NCBI GenBank assembly: GCA_021299375.1
Contig: JAJTGR010000043.1
Location: forward strand, 1 to 49,508
Length of the DNA: 49,508 nt
Direction of reading: 5' to 3'
DNA from: Gemmatimonadota bacterium
GTDB lineage: Bacteria; Gemmatimonadota; Gemmatimonadetes; Gemmatimonadales; Gemmatimonadaceae
The position numbers and the translations under genes were made by a program. Below, piece by piece: positions 25,724 through 34,018 of this stretch (the first letter of the stretch is position 1; each line of letters starts with the position of its first letter). The notes beneath the pieces were generated by a model, which saw nothing but the letters and a program-made list of their open reading frames with translations, did no database searches and was not told the DNA's origin.

Positions 25724-26165
25724 GCAATGACGGCGGCACCGAGTACCGCGTCATGTTTCACGACGTGATCGGTCGACCGCCGCCGCCCCCGCCCCCACGA
25801 TCACGCCGTCACACATGACGTAGTCCCCGCCGCCCCCACGATCACGCCGTCACACATGACGCCGTTGTCGGTGCCGTCGTTACGGATGCCGTAGTCCCCC
25901 CCGCCCCCACGATCACGCCGTCACACATGACGCCGTTGTCGGTGCCGTCATTACGGATGCCGTAGTCCCCGCCGCCCCCACGATCACGCCGTCACACATG
26001 ACGCCGTTGTCGATGCCGTCGTTACGGATGCCGTCGTTACGGATGCCGTCGGTACGGATGCCGTAGTCCCCCCCGCCCCCACGATCACGCCGTCACACAT
26101 GACGCCGTTGTCGGTGCCGTCGGTACGGATGCCGTCACTACAGGTGCCGTGGTGACGGATGCCGC
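25722..26165. repeat. Nested minisatellite (71-bp unit, 15-bp sub-unit) with an inverted copy at its left edge
   Basis: The element ACGATCACGCCGTCACACAT begins at 25797, 25838, 25909, 25980 and 26081. Spacings are 41, 71, 71 and 101 bp, which differ by 30 bp, or two 15-bp sub-units of the type GCCGTCGTTACGGAT. Sub-units run on alone to about 26165. At 25724-25772 a degenerate copy lies in the opposite orientation (TGACGGCGGCACCGAGTAC, then GTCATGTTTCACGACGTG), so a long hairpin is possible with the first direct copy. The array fills the gap between two convergent genes. It is not a CRISPR array: unit lengths vary and nothing between repeats is unique. Confidence 0.9.
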
Positions 26166-26180
26166 GACCAGCCGCACGAC

Positions 26181-27251
26181 TCACACCTCGACCAGCGGCA
26201 GCGGCGCCCGTGGGTACTGCTCCGGCACCCCCGCCAGCGGGTCGCCCGTGTACGCGTCGCCATCCGGCGTCTCCAGCACGAAGCCGGCATCCTCGATCAT
26301 GCGGAGATCGTCGCGGGCGGTCTGCCCCTGTGTGGTGAGATAGTCGCCGATGAAGATCGAGTTGGCCGGATAGAGCCCCATGACCTGCATGCTGCGCAGG
26401 TGCACCTCGCGGCCGCCCGAAATGCGGATCTCCTGCGTCGGCAGCAGGAAACGGTACAGACACAGAATGCGCAGGCAGCGGCGCGGGTCGAGGGCGTTGG
26501 AGCCCTCGAACGAGGTGCCAGGCACCGGAATGAGGAAGTTCACCGGTACGCTCTTCACGTCGAGTTCGCGCAGCGACAGCGCCAGGTCGATCACGTCGTC
26601 GTCGCCCTCCCCCATGCCGAGGATGCCGCCGCTGCACGTCTTCATGCCGGCTGCCTTCACCGCTTCCACCGTCTGCACGCGGTCCTCGAAGGTGTGCGTG
26701 GACACGATTTCCGGCGTGAAGTTGGCCGAGGTGTTGAGGTTGTGGTTCACCGTCTCCACCCCCGCTTCCTTGAGGCGCAGCACCTGCTCCTCGTTGAGCA
26801 GGCCGAGGCAGGCGCAGATCTTGAGGTCGTGCTTGGCGCGCACGGCTTTCACCGCGTCGAGCACCTTCCCGAACACGGTTGCACCCGGTGACCGCCCCGA
26901 GATCACCATGCACATCGTGCCGGCCTTGAGCGCCGCCGCGCGGTCGGCAGCCTCCATGATCTTCTCCTGCGCCAGCAGCGGATACTTCTCGATCTCCGCC
27001 GCCGAAATCTTGGACTGCGAGCAGTAACCGCAGTCTTCGGGGCACAGGCCGCTCTGCGCATTGAGCAGGAAATGCAGGCGGACCCGGTTGCCCCAGGCGA
27101 CGCGGCGCACCCGGTACGCGGCGGCCAGCTGGTCGAGCAGCGCCTCGTCAGGGGCCGTGAGCACGGCGCGAGCCTCGTCGCGGGTGAGCAACTCGCCCGC
27201 AAGGGCCTTGTCGGCGAGGTGCTGCCAGTCGGGAAGCGCGTGGGAGATCAT
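26181..27251 (-). CDS. bioB: Biotin synthase
   Basis: Radical-SAM enzyme of 356 aa that inserts sulfur into dethiobiotin. The [4Fe-4S] triad is Cys70-x3-Cys74-x2-Cys77 ([14 protein letters not shown]). Family segments: [28 protein letters not shown]-type [40 protein letters not shown], and [13 protein letters not shown]. The 3' half keeps [15 protein letters not shown] with the Arg ligand of the second cluster. It is the last gene of the minus-strand run bioF-bioA-bioD-bioB, 60 bp after bioD. The minisatellite starts near its stop. Confidence 0.95.
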   Translation of the reverse strand: MISHALPDWQHLADKALAGELLTRDEARAVLTAPDEALLDQLAAAYRVRRVAWGNRVRLHFLLNAQSGLCPEDCGYCSQSKISAAEIEKYPLLAQEKIMEAADRAAALKAGTMCMVISGRSPGATVFGKVLDAVKAVRAKHDLKICACLGLLNEEQVLRLKEAGVETVNHNLNTSANFTPEIVSTHTFEDRVQTVEAVKAAGMKTCSGGILGMGEGDDDVIDLALSLRELDVKSVPVNFLIPVPGTSFEGSNALDPRRCLRILCLYRFLLPTQEIRISGGREVHLRSMQVMGLYPANSIFIGDYLTTQGQTARDDLRMIEDAGFVLETPDGDAYTGDPLAGVPEQYPRAPLPLVEV

Positions 27252-27311
27252 CGGAACCGGTGTGACGGGTGAAGACGAAGAATTCGGCGGCGCACGGCAG
27301 GACGCCGTCGC

Positions 27312-28037
27312 CTACGGCAACAATACATCGAGGCCCGCCGCTTGGGCGGCCATCGCCAGGGCTGCGAAATCGTCGAGGCGGTCCACCCACGGAAAGCGCA
27401 GGATGGTGTGGGTAGGCAACAGCTGGCGCAACGCCTCATGATTGGTGGCCTCGGCCACTGAGAGGGCATGGGGGCCGAGTGAGGTCAGCACGATACCCGC
27501 GAGCGAGAGCCCGGCGGCTTCGGCCGCACGCACCGTGAGCAGCACGTGGTTGAGCACCCCGAGACGGTTCCCCGCCACGAGCAGCAGGTCGCACTGCCAG
27601 CGGCTGAAGAGATCGGCGTAGGACAGCGTGGGCGTGATGGGCACGAGCAGGCCACCGGCCCCCTCCACGAGCAGCAGGTCGCGGTCGCGTTCCAGTTCGG
27701 CTCGCGCGGCGTCGAGCGCGTCCACATCGATGACGACCCCGGCGCGCTGCGCCGCCACCATCGGGGCCAGCGGTTCCTCCAGCACGTACGGACGCACGAG
27801 CGACATCGGGTCGCCGTTTCCGCAGGCCGCCTGCAGCCGTTCGGCGTCGGACGCCAAACCGGTAGGCGAGACCGGCCGCTCTTCGATCCCGCTCTCCACC
27901 GGTTTCATGGCCGCCACGCGCACGCCACGCTGCCGCGCCCGCGCCGCGAGGGCACAGGTCGCGACCGTCTTGCCGATACCGGTGTCGGTGCCGGTCACCC
28001 CGATCCGCCGCGGCGGCAACGCCCGTGGCTCAGTCAT
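27312..28037 (-). CDS. bioD: Dethiobiotin synthetase
   Basis: ATP-dependent ligase of 241 aa that closes the ureido ring of dethiobiotin from DAPA and CO2. The P-loop is GVTGTDTGIGKTVATCALA (about residues 13-30). Other conserved pieces: MKPVESGIEE, LLVEGAGGLLVPITPTLSYAD and LVAGNRLGVLNHVLLT. The start ATG 28037 overlaps the bioA stop by 8 bp. Length is typical. Confidence 0.93.
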   Translation of the reverse strand: MTEPRALPPRRIGVTGTDTGIGKTVATCALAARARQRGVRVAAMKPVESGIEERPVSPTGLASDAERLQAACGNGDPMSLVRPYVLEEPLAPMVAAQRAGVVIDVDALDAARAELERDRDLLLVEGAGGLLVPITPTLSYADLFSRWQCDLLLVAGNRLGVLNHVLLTVRAAEAAGLSLAGIVLTSLGPHALSVAEATNHEALRQLLPTHTILRFPWVDRLDDFAALAMAAQAAGLDVLLP

Positions 28038-29361
28038 CGATGGGGCCACCGCTGCCGATCGGGGCCGCGCGTTCGCCGCTCAGGAACCGGTGCAGCACGG
28101 TGTAGACACGATCGAGTTCGTCATCGGAGGTGCAGTAGGGCGGGAGGCAATAGGCCACGTTACCGAGCGGGCGGATGAGCACGCCTTGCGCGATGGCGAA
28201 GGCGGCCAGCTCGCGGCCGATGTCGCTGAGATACCCGGATGGTGCCTCGAGTTCCACGGCCGCCACCGTGCCCAGTTGGCGCACGGCACGCACCCCGGGC
28301 ACACCACGCAGCGTGTCGAGCTGACGAGCGTTCGCCTGCTCGATGCGGCGGCGATCGGTCACGCTGCGGCTGTCGAACAGCCGCAGCGACGCCCGCGCCG
28401 CCGCGCAGGCAATGGGATTGGCCGTGTACGAATGCCCGTGGAAGAATGTCTTGCGGCGGTCCTCGCTGCGAAACGCCTCGAACAGGCTCTCGGTGGCGGC
28501 TGTGGCGCCCAGCGGGAGCACGCCACCGGTGATGCCCTTGGACAGGCACAGCAGATCGGGAGACACGCCCGCGCGTTCACAGGCGAACAGCGGTCCCGTG
28601 CGACCGAAGCCGGTCATCACTTCATCGGCGATGAGATGCACACCCGCCGCCTGTGTGCGTAGGCGGATACCGCGCAGGACGTCCTCATCCCACACCCGCA
28701 TGCCGCCGGCGCCCAGAATGAGCGGCTCGACGATCACCGCGGCGAGGTCCGCGCCGCGTGTAGCGATCAGCGCGTCGAGCGCCGCCAGCGTGGCGCCCTC
28801 GGATGGATCGGGGAGCCGCGCCACCTCGAAAAGGAGCGGCTCGTACATGTGCGTGAACACACCCCGTGCCCCCGCGGCCATCGCGCCGAAGGTATCGCCG
28901 TGATACGCGTGCTCGAGCGCGGCCACAAGGCGGCGCGGCGTGCCGAGGTTGGCGAAGGCCTGCAGCGAGATCTTGATCGCCACCTCCACCGCCGTCGAGC
29001 CGTTGTCCGAGAAGAAGATGCGCGACAGCCCCGCCGGCAGCACCTGCACGAGCTCCTCGGCCAGCAACGCTGCCGGTTCGTGCGTGAAGCCCGCGAAGAT
29101 CACCTGATCGAGCGTGCCCGCCTGGGTGGCGATGGCCTGCACCAGTTCGGGACGGCAATGGCCATGCGTGGTCACCCACCACGACGAAATGGCATCGAGA
29201 ATGGGGCGCCCCGTGGCGGGGTACAACCAGCTGCCCTCTGCCCGCACGATCGGTACGGGGGCAGGTGCCTGCCAGTGCTGGGTATACGGGTGCCATACAT
29301 GGGCCCGATCGGGGTGCACGATGCGGGCCGCTGTGCGCGCACCGTCCGAGGGCGTGCTCAT
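28030..29361 (-). CDS. bioA: Adenosylmethionine-8-amino-7-oxononanoate aminotransferase
   Basis: PLP aminotransferase (class III) of 443 aa that converts KAPA to DAPA with S-adenosylmethionine as amino donor. Signatures: HVWHPYTQH, LDAISSWWVTTHGHCRPELV, FFSDNGSTAVEVAIKISLQA, ALEHAYHGDTFGAMAAGARG, LIADEVMTGFGRTG, the PLP Lys in DLLCLSKGITGGVLPLG, and FFHGHSYTANPIACAAA. The start overlaps the bioF stop by four bases (ATGA). The reading frame is open far upstream, but only ATG 29361 matches the family. Confidence 0.94.
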   Translation of the reverse strand: MSTPSDGARTAARIVHPDRAHVWHPYTQHWQAPAPVPIVRAEGSWLYPATGRPILDAISSWWVTTHGHCRPELVQAIATQAGTLDQVIFAGFTHEPAALLAEELVQVLPAGLSRIFFSDNGSTAVEVAIKISLQAFANLGTPRRLVAALEHAYHGDTFGAMAAGARGVFTHMYEPLLFEVARLPDPSEGATLAALDALIATRGADLAAVIVEPLILGAGGMRVWDEDVLRGIRLRTQAAGVHLIADEVMTGFGRTGPLFACERAGVSPDLLCLSKGITGGVLPLGATAATESLFEAFRSEDRRKTFFHGHSYTANPIACAAARASLRLFDSRSVTDRRRIEQANARQLDTLRGVPGVRAVRQLGTVAAVELEAPSGYLSDIGRELAAFAIAQGVLIRPLGNVAYCLPPYCTSDDELDRVYTVLHRFLSGERAAPIGSGGPIDD

Positions 29362-30524
29362 GGCTTGCGCAGGGTGGCGACGAGGGTGGCCGCCAGGGCG
29401 TCCACCATCTCCATGGGATGGACCGCCGACAGCGAGATACGCAGCCGCGACGTGCCGACGGGCACGGTGGGCGGACGCACACCGCCCACGAGGAACCCGC
29501 GCCGGCGCAGGTCGGCCACGATCGCCATGGTGCGGACCGGGTCGCCCACCAGCACTGGCACGATATGGCCATCCGGCGGCCCGGCAATGGCGAAGCCGGC
29601 AGCCTGCAGCCGTTCGCGCAGCCGCCGTCCGCGCGCGCGCACGGCTTCGCGCCGCCACGGCTCCACGTCGGCAATACGCAGCGCCTCGAGCGTGGCCGCC
29701 GCGAGCGCCGGTGGTGAGCCCGTGGTGAAGATGAACGAGCGCGCACGGCTCACCAGCAGCTCCACCAGCTCCTGTGAACCGCCGACATAGGCACCGGCCG
29801 TACCCAGCGCCTTGCCGAGCGTACCGACGACCACGTCGACCTCGCCCGTCACGCCGAAGTGCTCGACGGAGCCGGCGCCGGTTGCGCCCAGTACGCCGGT
29901 GCCGTGAGCGTCGTCGACGTACGTCCACGCCTGGTGACGTCGCGCCAGAGGCACCAGTCGGTCGAGCGGGCAAGTGTCTCCGTCCATCGAGAATACGCCC
30001 TCCACCACGATCAGCGCGCGGCGGAATGCCGAGCGTTCGGCGGCCAGCATGGCGGCCAGTGCCTCGAGGTCGTTGTGCGGGAACACCCGCACCGTGGCGC
30101 GCGACAGGCGACAGCCGTCGATGAGCGACGCGTGGTTGAGCGCGTCGGAGTAGATCACATCGCCGCGTCCCACGAGCGCGGGAATGGCGCCCACGTTCAC
30201 CATGTAGCCCGACGGGAAGAGCAACGTGTACGCACACCCCTTGAGTCGCGCGAGCGTGTGCTCGAGGGTCTCGTGGATGGGGTAGTTGCCGGAAATGAGC
30301 CGGGCCGCCGCGGCGCCCGTGCCTTCGGCCTGCAGCACCGCCTGCGCCGCACGTGCCACCCGCGGGTCGGAGGCGAGGCCGAGGTAGTCGTTGGAGGCGA
30401 AGTCCACGAGGCGCTCGCCGTGCACGAGCACCGTGCCGGCGCGGCGCTGCTGCACCTGGCGCAGCGCGCGCTTGAGTCCCGCCGCCTCCAGGCCGCGCAG
30501 CTCCTCGTCGAGTGCCGCATTCAT
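29358..30524 (-). CDS. bioF: 8-amino-7-oxononanoate synthase
   Basis: PLP enzyme of 388 aa that condenses pimeloyl thioester with alanine. Signatures: VDFASNDYLGLASDPRV, GTGAAAARLISGNYPIHETL, FPSGYMVNVGAIPAL, DALNHASLIDGCRLS, VDDAHGTGVLGATGAG, and the PLP Lys in VGTLGKALGTAGAYVGG. The start is ambiguous: ATG 30524 (MNAALDEELRGLEAAGLKRA) fits homology, ATG 30539 adds five residues, and GTG 30563 would overlap the upstream TGA in the GTGA style seen repeatedly here. First biotin gene of the run; no bioC or bioH is seen in the window. Confidence 0.92.
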   Translation of the reverse strand: MNAALDEELRGLEAAGLKRALRQVQQRRAGTVLVHGERLVDFASNDYLGLASDPRVARAAQAVLQAEGTGAAAARLISGNYPIHETLEHTLARLKGCAYTLLFPSGYMVNVGAIPALVGRGDVIYSDALNHASLIDGCRLSRATVRVFPHNDLEALAAMLAAERSAFRRALIVVEGVFSMDGDTCPLDRLVPLARRHQAWTYVDDAHGTGVLGATGAGSVEHFGVTGEVDVVVGTLGKALGTAGAYVGGSQELVELLVSRARSFIFTTGSPPALAAATLEALRIADVEPWRREAVRARGRRLRERLQAAGFAIAGPPDGHIVPVLVGDPVRTMAIVADLRRRGFLVGGVRPPTVPVGTSRLRISLSAVHPMEMVDALAATLVATLRKP

Positions 30525-30559
30525 GGTCGACGGCGGCATCAGCGGCACGATCGGGTTGG

Positions 30560-30910
30560 TCACTTGATCACGAAGGTGAGCTGCGTCTTGGTGGGGTGCG
30601 CCGAGCAGGCGCCGCCGAAGGTCCCGAGCGGCACGGTGTACTCGGACTGCGCACCCGCCTCGACGGTGAACATGGCCAGGCGATGCTGCACCGTGTCTTC
30701 GTTCACTATGCGGATGGTGCGGCGCCCGCCGGCGCCGCCCACGAACACGGTGTCCGGAAGCGCCATGGCGCGGCCAAGCGCGTTTTCCACCACGGCCACG
30801 CCACCGCGTTGCACGCGAATGAGGGTGTCCGGGCGCGGCCAGGTGAACCACACCCCGGCGGCGGTAACCGCCGCCAGCGCAGCAACGGTCGCGATACGGG
30901 ACAAGCTCAC
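30560..30910 (-). CDS. Small membrane-anchored or secreted protein, possible cupredoxin-like fold
   Basis: The protein has 116 aa, start GTG 30910. The N-terminal segment SRIATVAALAAVTAAGVWFTW is a signal anchor. The body is beta-rich (TIRIVNEDTVQHRLAMFTVE, SEYTVPLGTFGGACSAHPTK). His, Cys and Met are spaced in a way that could bind copper (VQHRLAMF; GACSAHPTK). Its place after the PCu(A)C and SCO genes supports a copper or oxidase-assembly role, but I cannot assign a family. Confidence 0.55.
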   Translation of the reverse strand: MSLSRIATVAALAAVTAAGVWFTWPRPDTLIRVQRGGVAVVENALGRAMALPDTVFVGGAGGRRTIRIVNEDTVQHRLAMFTVEAGAQSEYTVPLGTFGGACSAHPTKTQLTFVIK

Positions 30911-30947
30911 GGGCTACGCCTCACCACGGCCGCGTCACCCCGTCCGG

Positions 30948-31400
30948 TCATGGTGTCCGCACCGGCACGGGCACCGCGAGCGAATCCCCATTGTCGAAGC
31001 GCAACATGAGCGGCACGGTGTCGCCCACGGCGACGGCGCGCACCAGGTCGATCAGCATGACGTGCACGGCGCCCGGCGCCATGACCAGCGAGTCGCCGGC
31101 GGCGATGGTGATGGACGGGCGCGCCTGCATGTGCGCCATGCCGTCGTGCTGCATGGTCTCGTGCACCTCGGTGGCGCGCGCCCACGGGCTGCTGGCGCCC
31201 ACGAGCGTGGTGGCCACGGTGTCGCCGTTGACGAGCGTGAGATAGGCGCCGCTGGTGGCGCCCGAGTCGGCAAAGCGCGCCCACGCATCGCGCACCATCC
31301 GCTCGCGCGGCGGCGCCGCGCCTTCGCTGGTTGTGCAGGCGCTGGAGACGGCCATGAGCGTGGCACTCGCCACCAGCAGCGACCGTCGGGAACCGGACAT
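30948..31400 (-). CDS. PCu(A)C-type copper chaperone
   Basis: Periplasmic protein of 150 aa. Signal peptide RSLLVASATLMAVSSACTTS has a lipobox-like end, so it may be lipid-anchored. The PCuAC/DUF461 copper site is clear: VHETMQHDGMAHMQARPSIT and GAVHVMLIDL give the His/Met ligands of the family (H..M.....M....H.M). Family members carry Cu(I) to the CuA site of cytochrome oxidase together with SCO proteins. It lies 5 bp after the SCO gene. The start at 31400 is chosen by the signal peptide. Confidence 0.85.
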   Translation of the reverse strand: MSGSRRSLLVASATLMAVSSACTTSEGAAPPRERMVRDAWARFADSGATSGAYLTLVNGDTVATTLVGASSPWARATEVHETMQHDGMAHMQARPSITIAAGDSLVMAPGAVHVMLIDLVRAVAVGDTVPLMLRFDNGDSLAVPVPVRTP

Positions 31401-31405
31401 CGTCT

Positions 31406-32008
31406 TCACTTGGGCAACGGCGTGCGGCGGAGCACACGCCCGAGGTCGGCTGCGAGCGCTTCCCACCGCGTACCGAAGGGATACAGCGCCACCAGCGCCC
31501 CCGTGTCGTCCACCAGAAAGACCTGCGATGAGTGGCTTACCAGATAGCCGCTGGCCGTCGGGGCGTCCTCCTTCGCGGCAGCCACGCCGAAGGCCTGCAT
31601 GATGTTCGCCGTCGTCATCGGGTCACCCGAGAGCCCCACGAAGCTGGCGTCGTATTGGGTGGCATAGCGCTGGGCCACCGCCGGCGTGTCGCGTTCCGGG
31701 TCGACCGACACGAACACCCAGCGCACCCGCGCCGCCGCGTCCCCCAGCTGCGCCTTGGCGCGCTTCCAGTCTGCCAGCGTGGTGGGGCATACGTCCGGGC
31801 AGTGCGTGTACCCGAAGAACAGCACCATCGGACGGCCCGGCTCCGGCGCCGTGGCGAAGGGCGAACCGTCCGCCCGTGCAAACGTGAACGCGGCCATGGG
31901 GCGCGGCGGATCGACGGCGACGCCGTCGAACACCGCATGGGATTCACACCCGCTGAAGAGCCACGCCGCGAGGAGAGCGCCCGTTGATCGGGTCAGGGCG
32001 CGGCGCAT
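31406..32008 (-). CDS. SCO1/SenC-family copper-binding thioredoxin-fold lipoprotein
   Basis: The protein has 200 aa. Lipoprotein signal TRSTGALLAAWLFSGCES has the lipid Cys at 21. The copper site is Cys70-x3-Cys74 in GYTHCPDVCPTTLADWKRA, with the third ligand His in YLVSHSSQVFLVDD (about 160). VFVSVDPERDTPAVAQRYA is a family hallmark. Role: assembly of the cytochrome c oxidase CuA centre. The start could also be GTG 32017. It overlaps the end of the Fur-family gene by 16 bp, so it lies in the same operon. Confidence 0.9.
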   Translation of the reverse strand: MRRALTRSTGALLAAWLFSGCESHAVFDGVAVDPPRPMAAFTFARADGSPFATAPEPGRPMVLFFGYTHCPDVCPTTLADWKRAKAQLGDAAARVRWVFVSVDPERDTPAVAQRYATQYDASFVGLSGDPMTTANIMQAFGVAAAKEDAPTASGYLVSHSSQVFLVDDTGALVALYPFGTRWEALAADLGRVLRRTPLPK

Positions 32009-32367
32009 AGCGCGCACAGGCCGTACAACACCACTTCATGCGACTCGAGCCGGAAGCCGGAGGGCGTGAGGTCGCGCAGGTCTCCTGGGCACCCATGAAT
32101 TTCGAACACCCGATTGCACGCCCGGCAGCTGAAGTGGTGGTGATGGGCCGAGCCCGCGCGTTCGTACCGTGGCGCTTCGCCGGGCAGTTCCACCGGAACG
32201 AGCCAGCCGCTGTCCACCAGCGAGTTGATGGTGCGGTAGACCGTCGCAATGCCCAGCTTCGCGACCTGCCCACGCCCCGCCTCCAGGACCTCGTGCGGCC
32301 CGAGGGGGCGCGGCGTTTCCTCAAACACCTGACGGATGGCGTCGCGCTGTCGTGTGTTGCGTTCCAT
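31993..32367 (-). CDS. Fur-family metalloregulator (Zur candidate)
   Basis: The protein has 124 aa. The winged-helix part includes RQRDAIRQVFEETPRPLGPH and GIATVYRTINSLVDSGWL. The dimer domain has the HHHHFSCRACNRVFEIHGC segment and a second CxxC (LYGLCALCAAP), giving the four-Cys structural zinc site. The pattern ESHEVVLYGLCALC resembles Zur more than iron-sensing Fur, but assignment by eye is not secure. It leads an operon with copper chaperones and biotin genes. A CATATT hexamer lies six bases before the ATG. It is a reasonable candidate for the protein reading the TGATAAT boxes found between 34 and 46 kb. Confidence 0.87.
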   Translation of the reverse strand: MERNTRQRDAIRQVFEETPRPLGPHEVLEAGRGQVAKLGIATVYRTINSLVDSGWLVPVELPGEAPRYERAGSAHHHHFSCRACNRVFEIHGCPGDLRDLTPSGFRLESHEVVLYGLCALCAAP

Positions 32368-32453
32368 GCGCGAAATATGTCACGGTGCGCCCGCAGGGGG
32401 CACGGGGCACCGCGCAGTGGCGCACACCGCGGCGCTCGGATTGATTTGCCGTG

Positions 32454-33107
32454 ATGACCGCGCCCTTTCGCTCTTCGGCTTCCTCCCGCGTACCCGCCTG
32501 GGGGCGATGGCTCCTCGCGAGTCTGGCGGCGATCGCGTTGGCCCATCTGCTTGACGCCACGGCTTGGCGGGTCCGCCTGCCAACCGTCTACGAGAAGGAC
32601 TGGGGGCGCCTGCTGCGCATCGTCGGCTTCCTGCCCACGTGGGGGCTGGTGACGTTGGCGTTCTGGCTCGAACAGCGCCCCAGCCGGCGCCGCGGCCCCG
32701 AAACGGCCCTGCTCATTCTGGCACCCACGTTCGGGGGGGCGGCCGCGGAGGTTCTGAAGCTCCTCTTTCGGCGGGTCCGTCCCGACCCGGAAGCGTTTGG
32801 CTACCTGTTCCGCGCGTTCTCGGATGGTCCGTTGTCCAATCGCGGCCTCGGGCTCCCCAGCTCCCACGCCCTGGTGGCGTTCGCCGGCGCCTTTGCCCTG
32901 GCCCGGATCTTCCCGCGGGCGCGCTGGGTGTTCTATGCGGTGGCCGCCGGGTGCGGGTTCACCCGCGTGCTCGCCAATGCGCACTATCTCAGCGACATCG
33001 TCGTGGCGGCGTGCGTGGCATACGGGATCGTGATGGCCTTGACCCGTCGCTTACCGGGCGCGCTGGCGTCCGGTCCGGTTCCCGAGGGCGACGCCGGACA
33101 TCGGTGA
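32454..33107 (+). CDS. PAP2-family membrane phosphatase
   Basis: Multi-spanning protein of 217 aa with the three PAP2 motifs: KLLFRRVRPDPEAF (KxxxxxxRP), GLPSSHALVAFAGAFALA (PSSH), and TRVLANAHYLSDIVVA in the place of SRxxxxxH, with Thr for Ser. Such enzymes dephosphorylate phosphatidic acid, undecaprenyl diphosphate or similar lipids on the outer face of the inner membrane. A GTG just before (32451) is an alternative start. It is divergent from the Fur-family operon and stands alone. Confidence 0.85.
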   Translation: MTAPFRSSASSRVPAWGRWLLASLAAIALAHLLDATAWRVRLPTVYEKDWGRLLRIVGFLPTWGLVTLAFWLEQRPSRRRGPETALLILAPTFGGAAAEVLKLLFRRVRPDPEAFGYLFRAFSDGPLSNRGLGLPSSHALVAFAGAFALARIFPRARWVFYAVAAGCGFTRVLANAHYLSDIVVAACVAYGIVMALTRRLPGALASGPVPEGDAGHR

Positions 33108-33142
33108 CGGGCCGGGCCGCGTGACGCGATGGCTCCCGAGGG

Positions 33143-33553
33143 TCAGCCGCCCCGCGGCGCATGCAGTTGAAGAGGAAGCACCCGCGCGAATGCGGTGAAG
33201 TCGCCATCGGTGGTCAGAATCGCCAGCCCGCGGCTCAAGGCAACCGCGCAGAGCAGGAAGTCGGTATGTGATCCCTGCACACCAGCGGCACGGCAACGGT
33301 TGCAGCACTCCGCGGCCTGTTCAAAGTCCGCTGAGCCAAGCACGAGATCGGGGAAAGCGCGCAGGTGGGCGCGAAGCGACTCGAACTGCGAAGGTTCCCG
33401 CACGCCGGAGAGCAGTTCCTGGCGAATCGCGCCCATGATCTCCACGCGCCCTTCGCGGATCAGCTCCCGCAACTCCGCCACCACCGGGCTGTCCTGCACC
33501 GTTGCGCGACGCAACGCCAGCGACCACACCGACGTGTCGACCAGCACGTTCAT
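33143..33553 (-). CDS. vapC: VapC-type PIN-domain toxin
   Basis: PIN-domain RNase of 136 aa. Acidic residues fit the family: Asp6 in NVLVDTSVWSLALR, Glu in GAIRQELLSGVRE, Asp in GSHTDFLLCAVALSRG and Asp in AILTTDGDFTAFA. It would cleave RNA in a Mg-dependent way unless bound by VapB. Its ATG overlaps the vapB stop by four bases (ATGA). Confidence 0.9.
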   Translation of the reverse strand: MNVLVDTSVWSLALRRATVQDSPVVAELRELIREGRVEIMGAIRQELLSGVREPSQFESLRAHLRAFPDLVLGSADFEQAAECCNRCRAAGVQGSHTDFLLCAVALSRGLAILTTDGDFTAFARVLPLQLHAPRGG

Positions 33554-33747
33554 CGCCGACGATTCGCCTTGTAGTCGTACGTCGGGTCGATGTCGATGGT
33601 GCCGAACAGCTCCACCACCATCGCCTGCTTGCGATGCCGGATGTACTCCGCCAGCGCCTCGTTGACGGTGTCCTTCTTGGTGCGGTGCCCGCCGACGCGC
33701 AGGGCCTCGTCGAGGAGTCGGTCGTCGATCGCCAGGTTGGTCGCCAT
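33550..33747 (-). CDS. vapB: VapB-type antitoxin
   Basis: Ribbon-helix-helix antitoxin of 65 aa. MATNLAIDDRLLDEALRVGG is the DNA-binding start and RTKKDTVNEALAEYIRHRKQ completes it. The tail VVELFGTIDIDPTYDYKANR is the toxin-neutralising part (VapB of the DUF2191/VapB47 type). The start ATG 33747 is supported by the RHH pattern; the open frame upstream is not coding. A repressor site lies directly in front. Confidence 0.88.
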   Translation of the reverse strand: MATNLAIDDRLLDEALRVGGHRTKKDTVNEALAEYIRHRKQAMVVELFGTIDIDPTYDYKANRRR

Positions 33748-33783
33748 GTGTGAAAACCTACACAGGTATGTAAACACGGGCAA
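33748..33783 (-). promoter_or_regulatory. vapBC promoter and inverted-repeat operator
   Basis: Minus strand: TTGCCC (33783-33778), 17-bp spacer, TAGGTT (33760-33755), then ATG seven bases on. The interval contains the dyads ACCTACACAGGT and TGTG-N8-CACA, as expected for autoregulation by a VapBC complex. Confidence 0.5.
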
Positions 33784-33984
33784 GTAGACCGCAGGGCGCG
33801 CCGGGCCGGCCTGCTGTTCCTCAACGATCAGGACGCAGGCGTCGAGCATCGCCGTGAGCGCGGATGCTTCCTGGGCCGCCTGTCCCCGCGTGCCTGCTGG
33901 GTGTTCGACCTCCTCGCGCTCGGGTGTGGACGGACGCCTGTGCCGGCGATGGCGCCTTCGCTGAGTAACGCGGGCGTCGCACGA

Positions 33985-34012
33985 TTGATTTTAGCTGATA
34001 ATGGCATATCAT
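33985..34012 (+). promoter_or_regulatory. TonB-receptor promoter with Zur-like box
   Basis: TTGATT (33985-33990), 16-bp spacer, TATCAT (34007-34012), then exactly six bases to ATG 34019. The 16-bp element TGATAATGGCATATCA (33996-34011) overlaps spacer and -10. It has TGATA...TATCA dyad symmetry and resembles elements at 41216 and 46036, so a repressor bound there would block transcription. Confidence 0.6.
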
Positions 34013-34018
34013 GTGCGA

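Noticed and set aside
25797-26105. CRISPR array
   Set aside because: Intervals vary (41, 71, 71, 101 bp) and the material between repeats is itself repeated; there are no unique spacers and no cas genes.
25984-27045. 353-aa minus-strand frame covering the minisatellite
   Set aside because: It runs out of frame through bioB, which has full family motifs; the Thr/Ala/Ser-rich end is only the repeat read in one frame.
34001-34003. ATG 34001 as the TonB receptor start
   Set aside because: It lies inside the predicted -10 region (TATCAT 34007-34012), so it would be upstream of the transcript.
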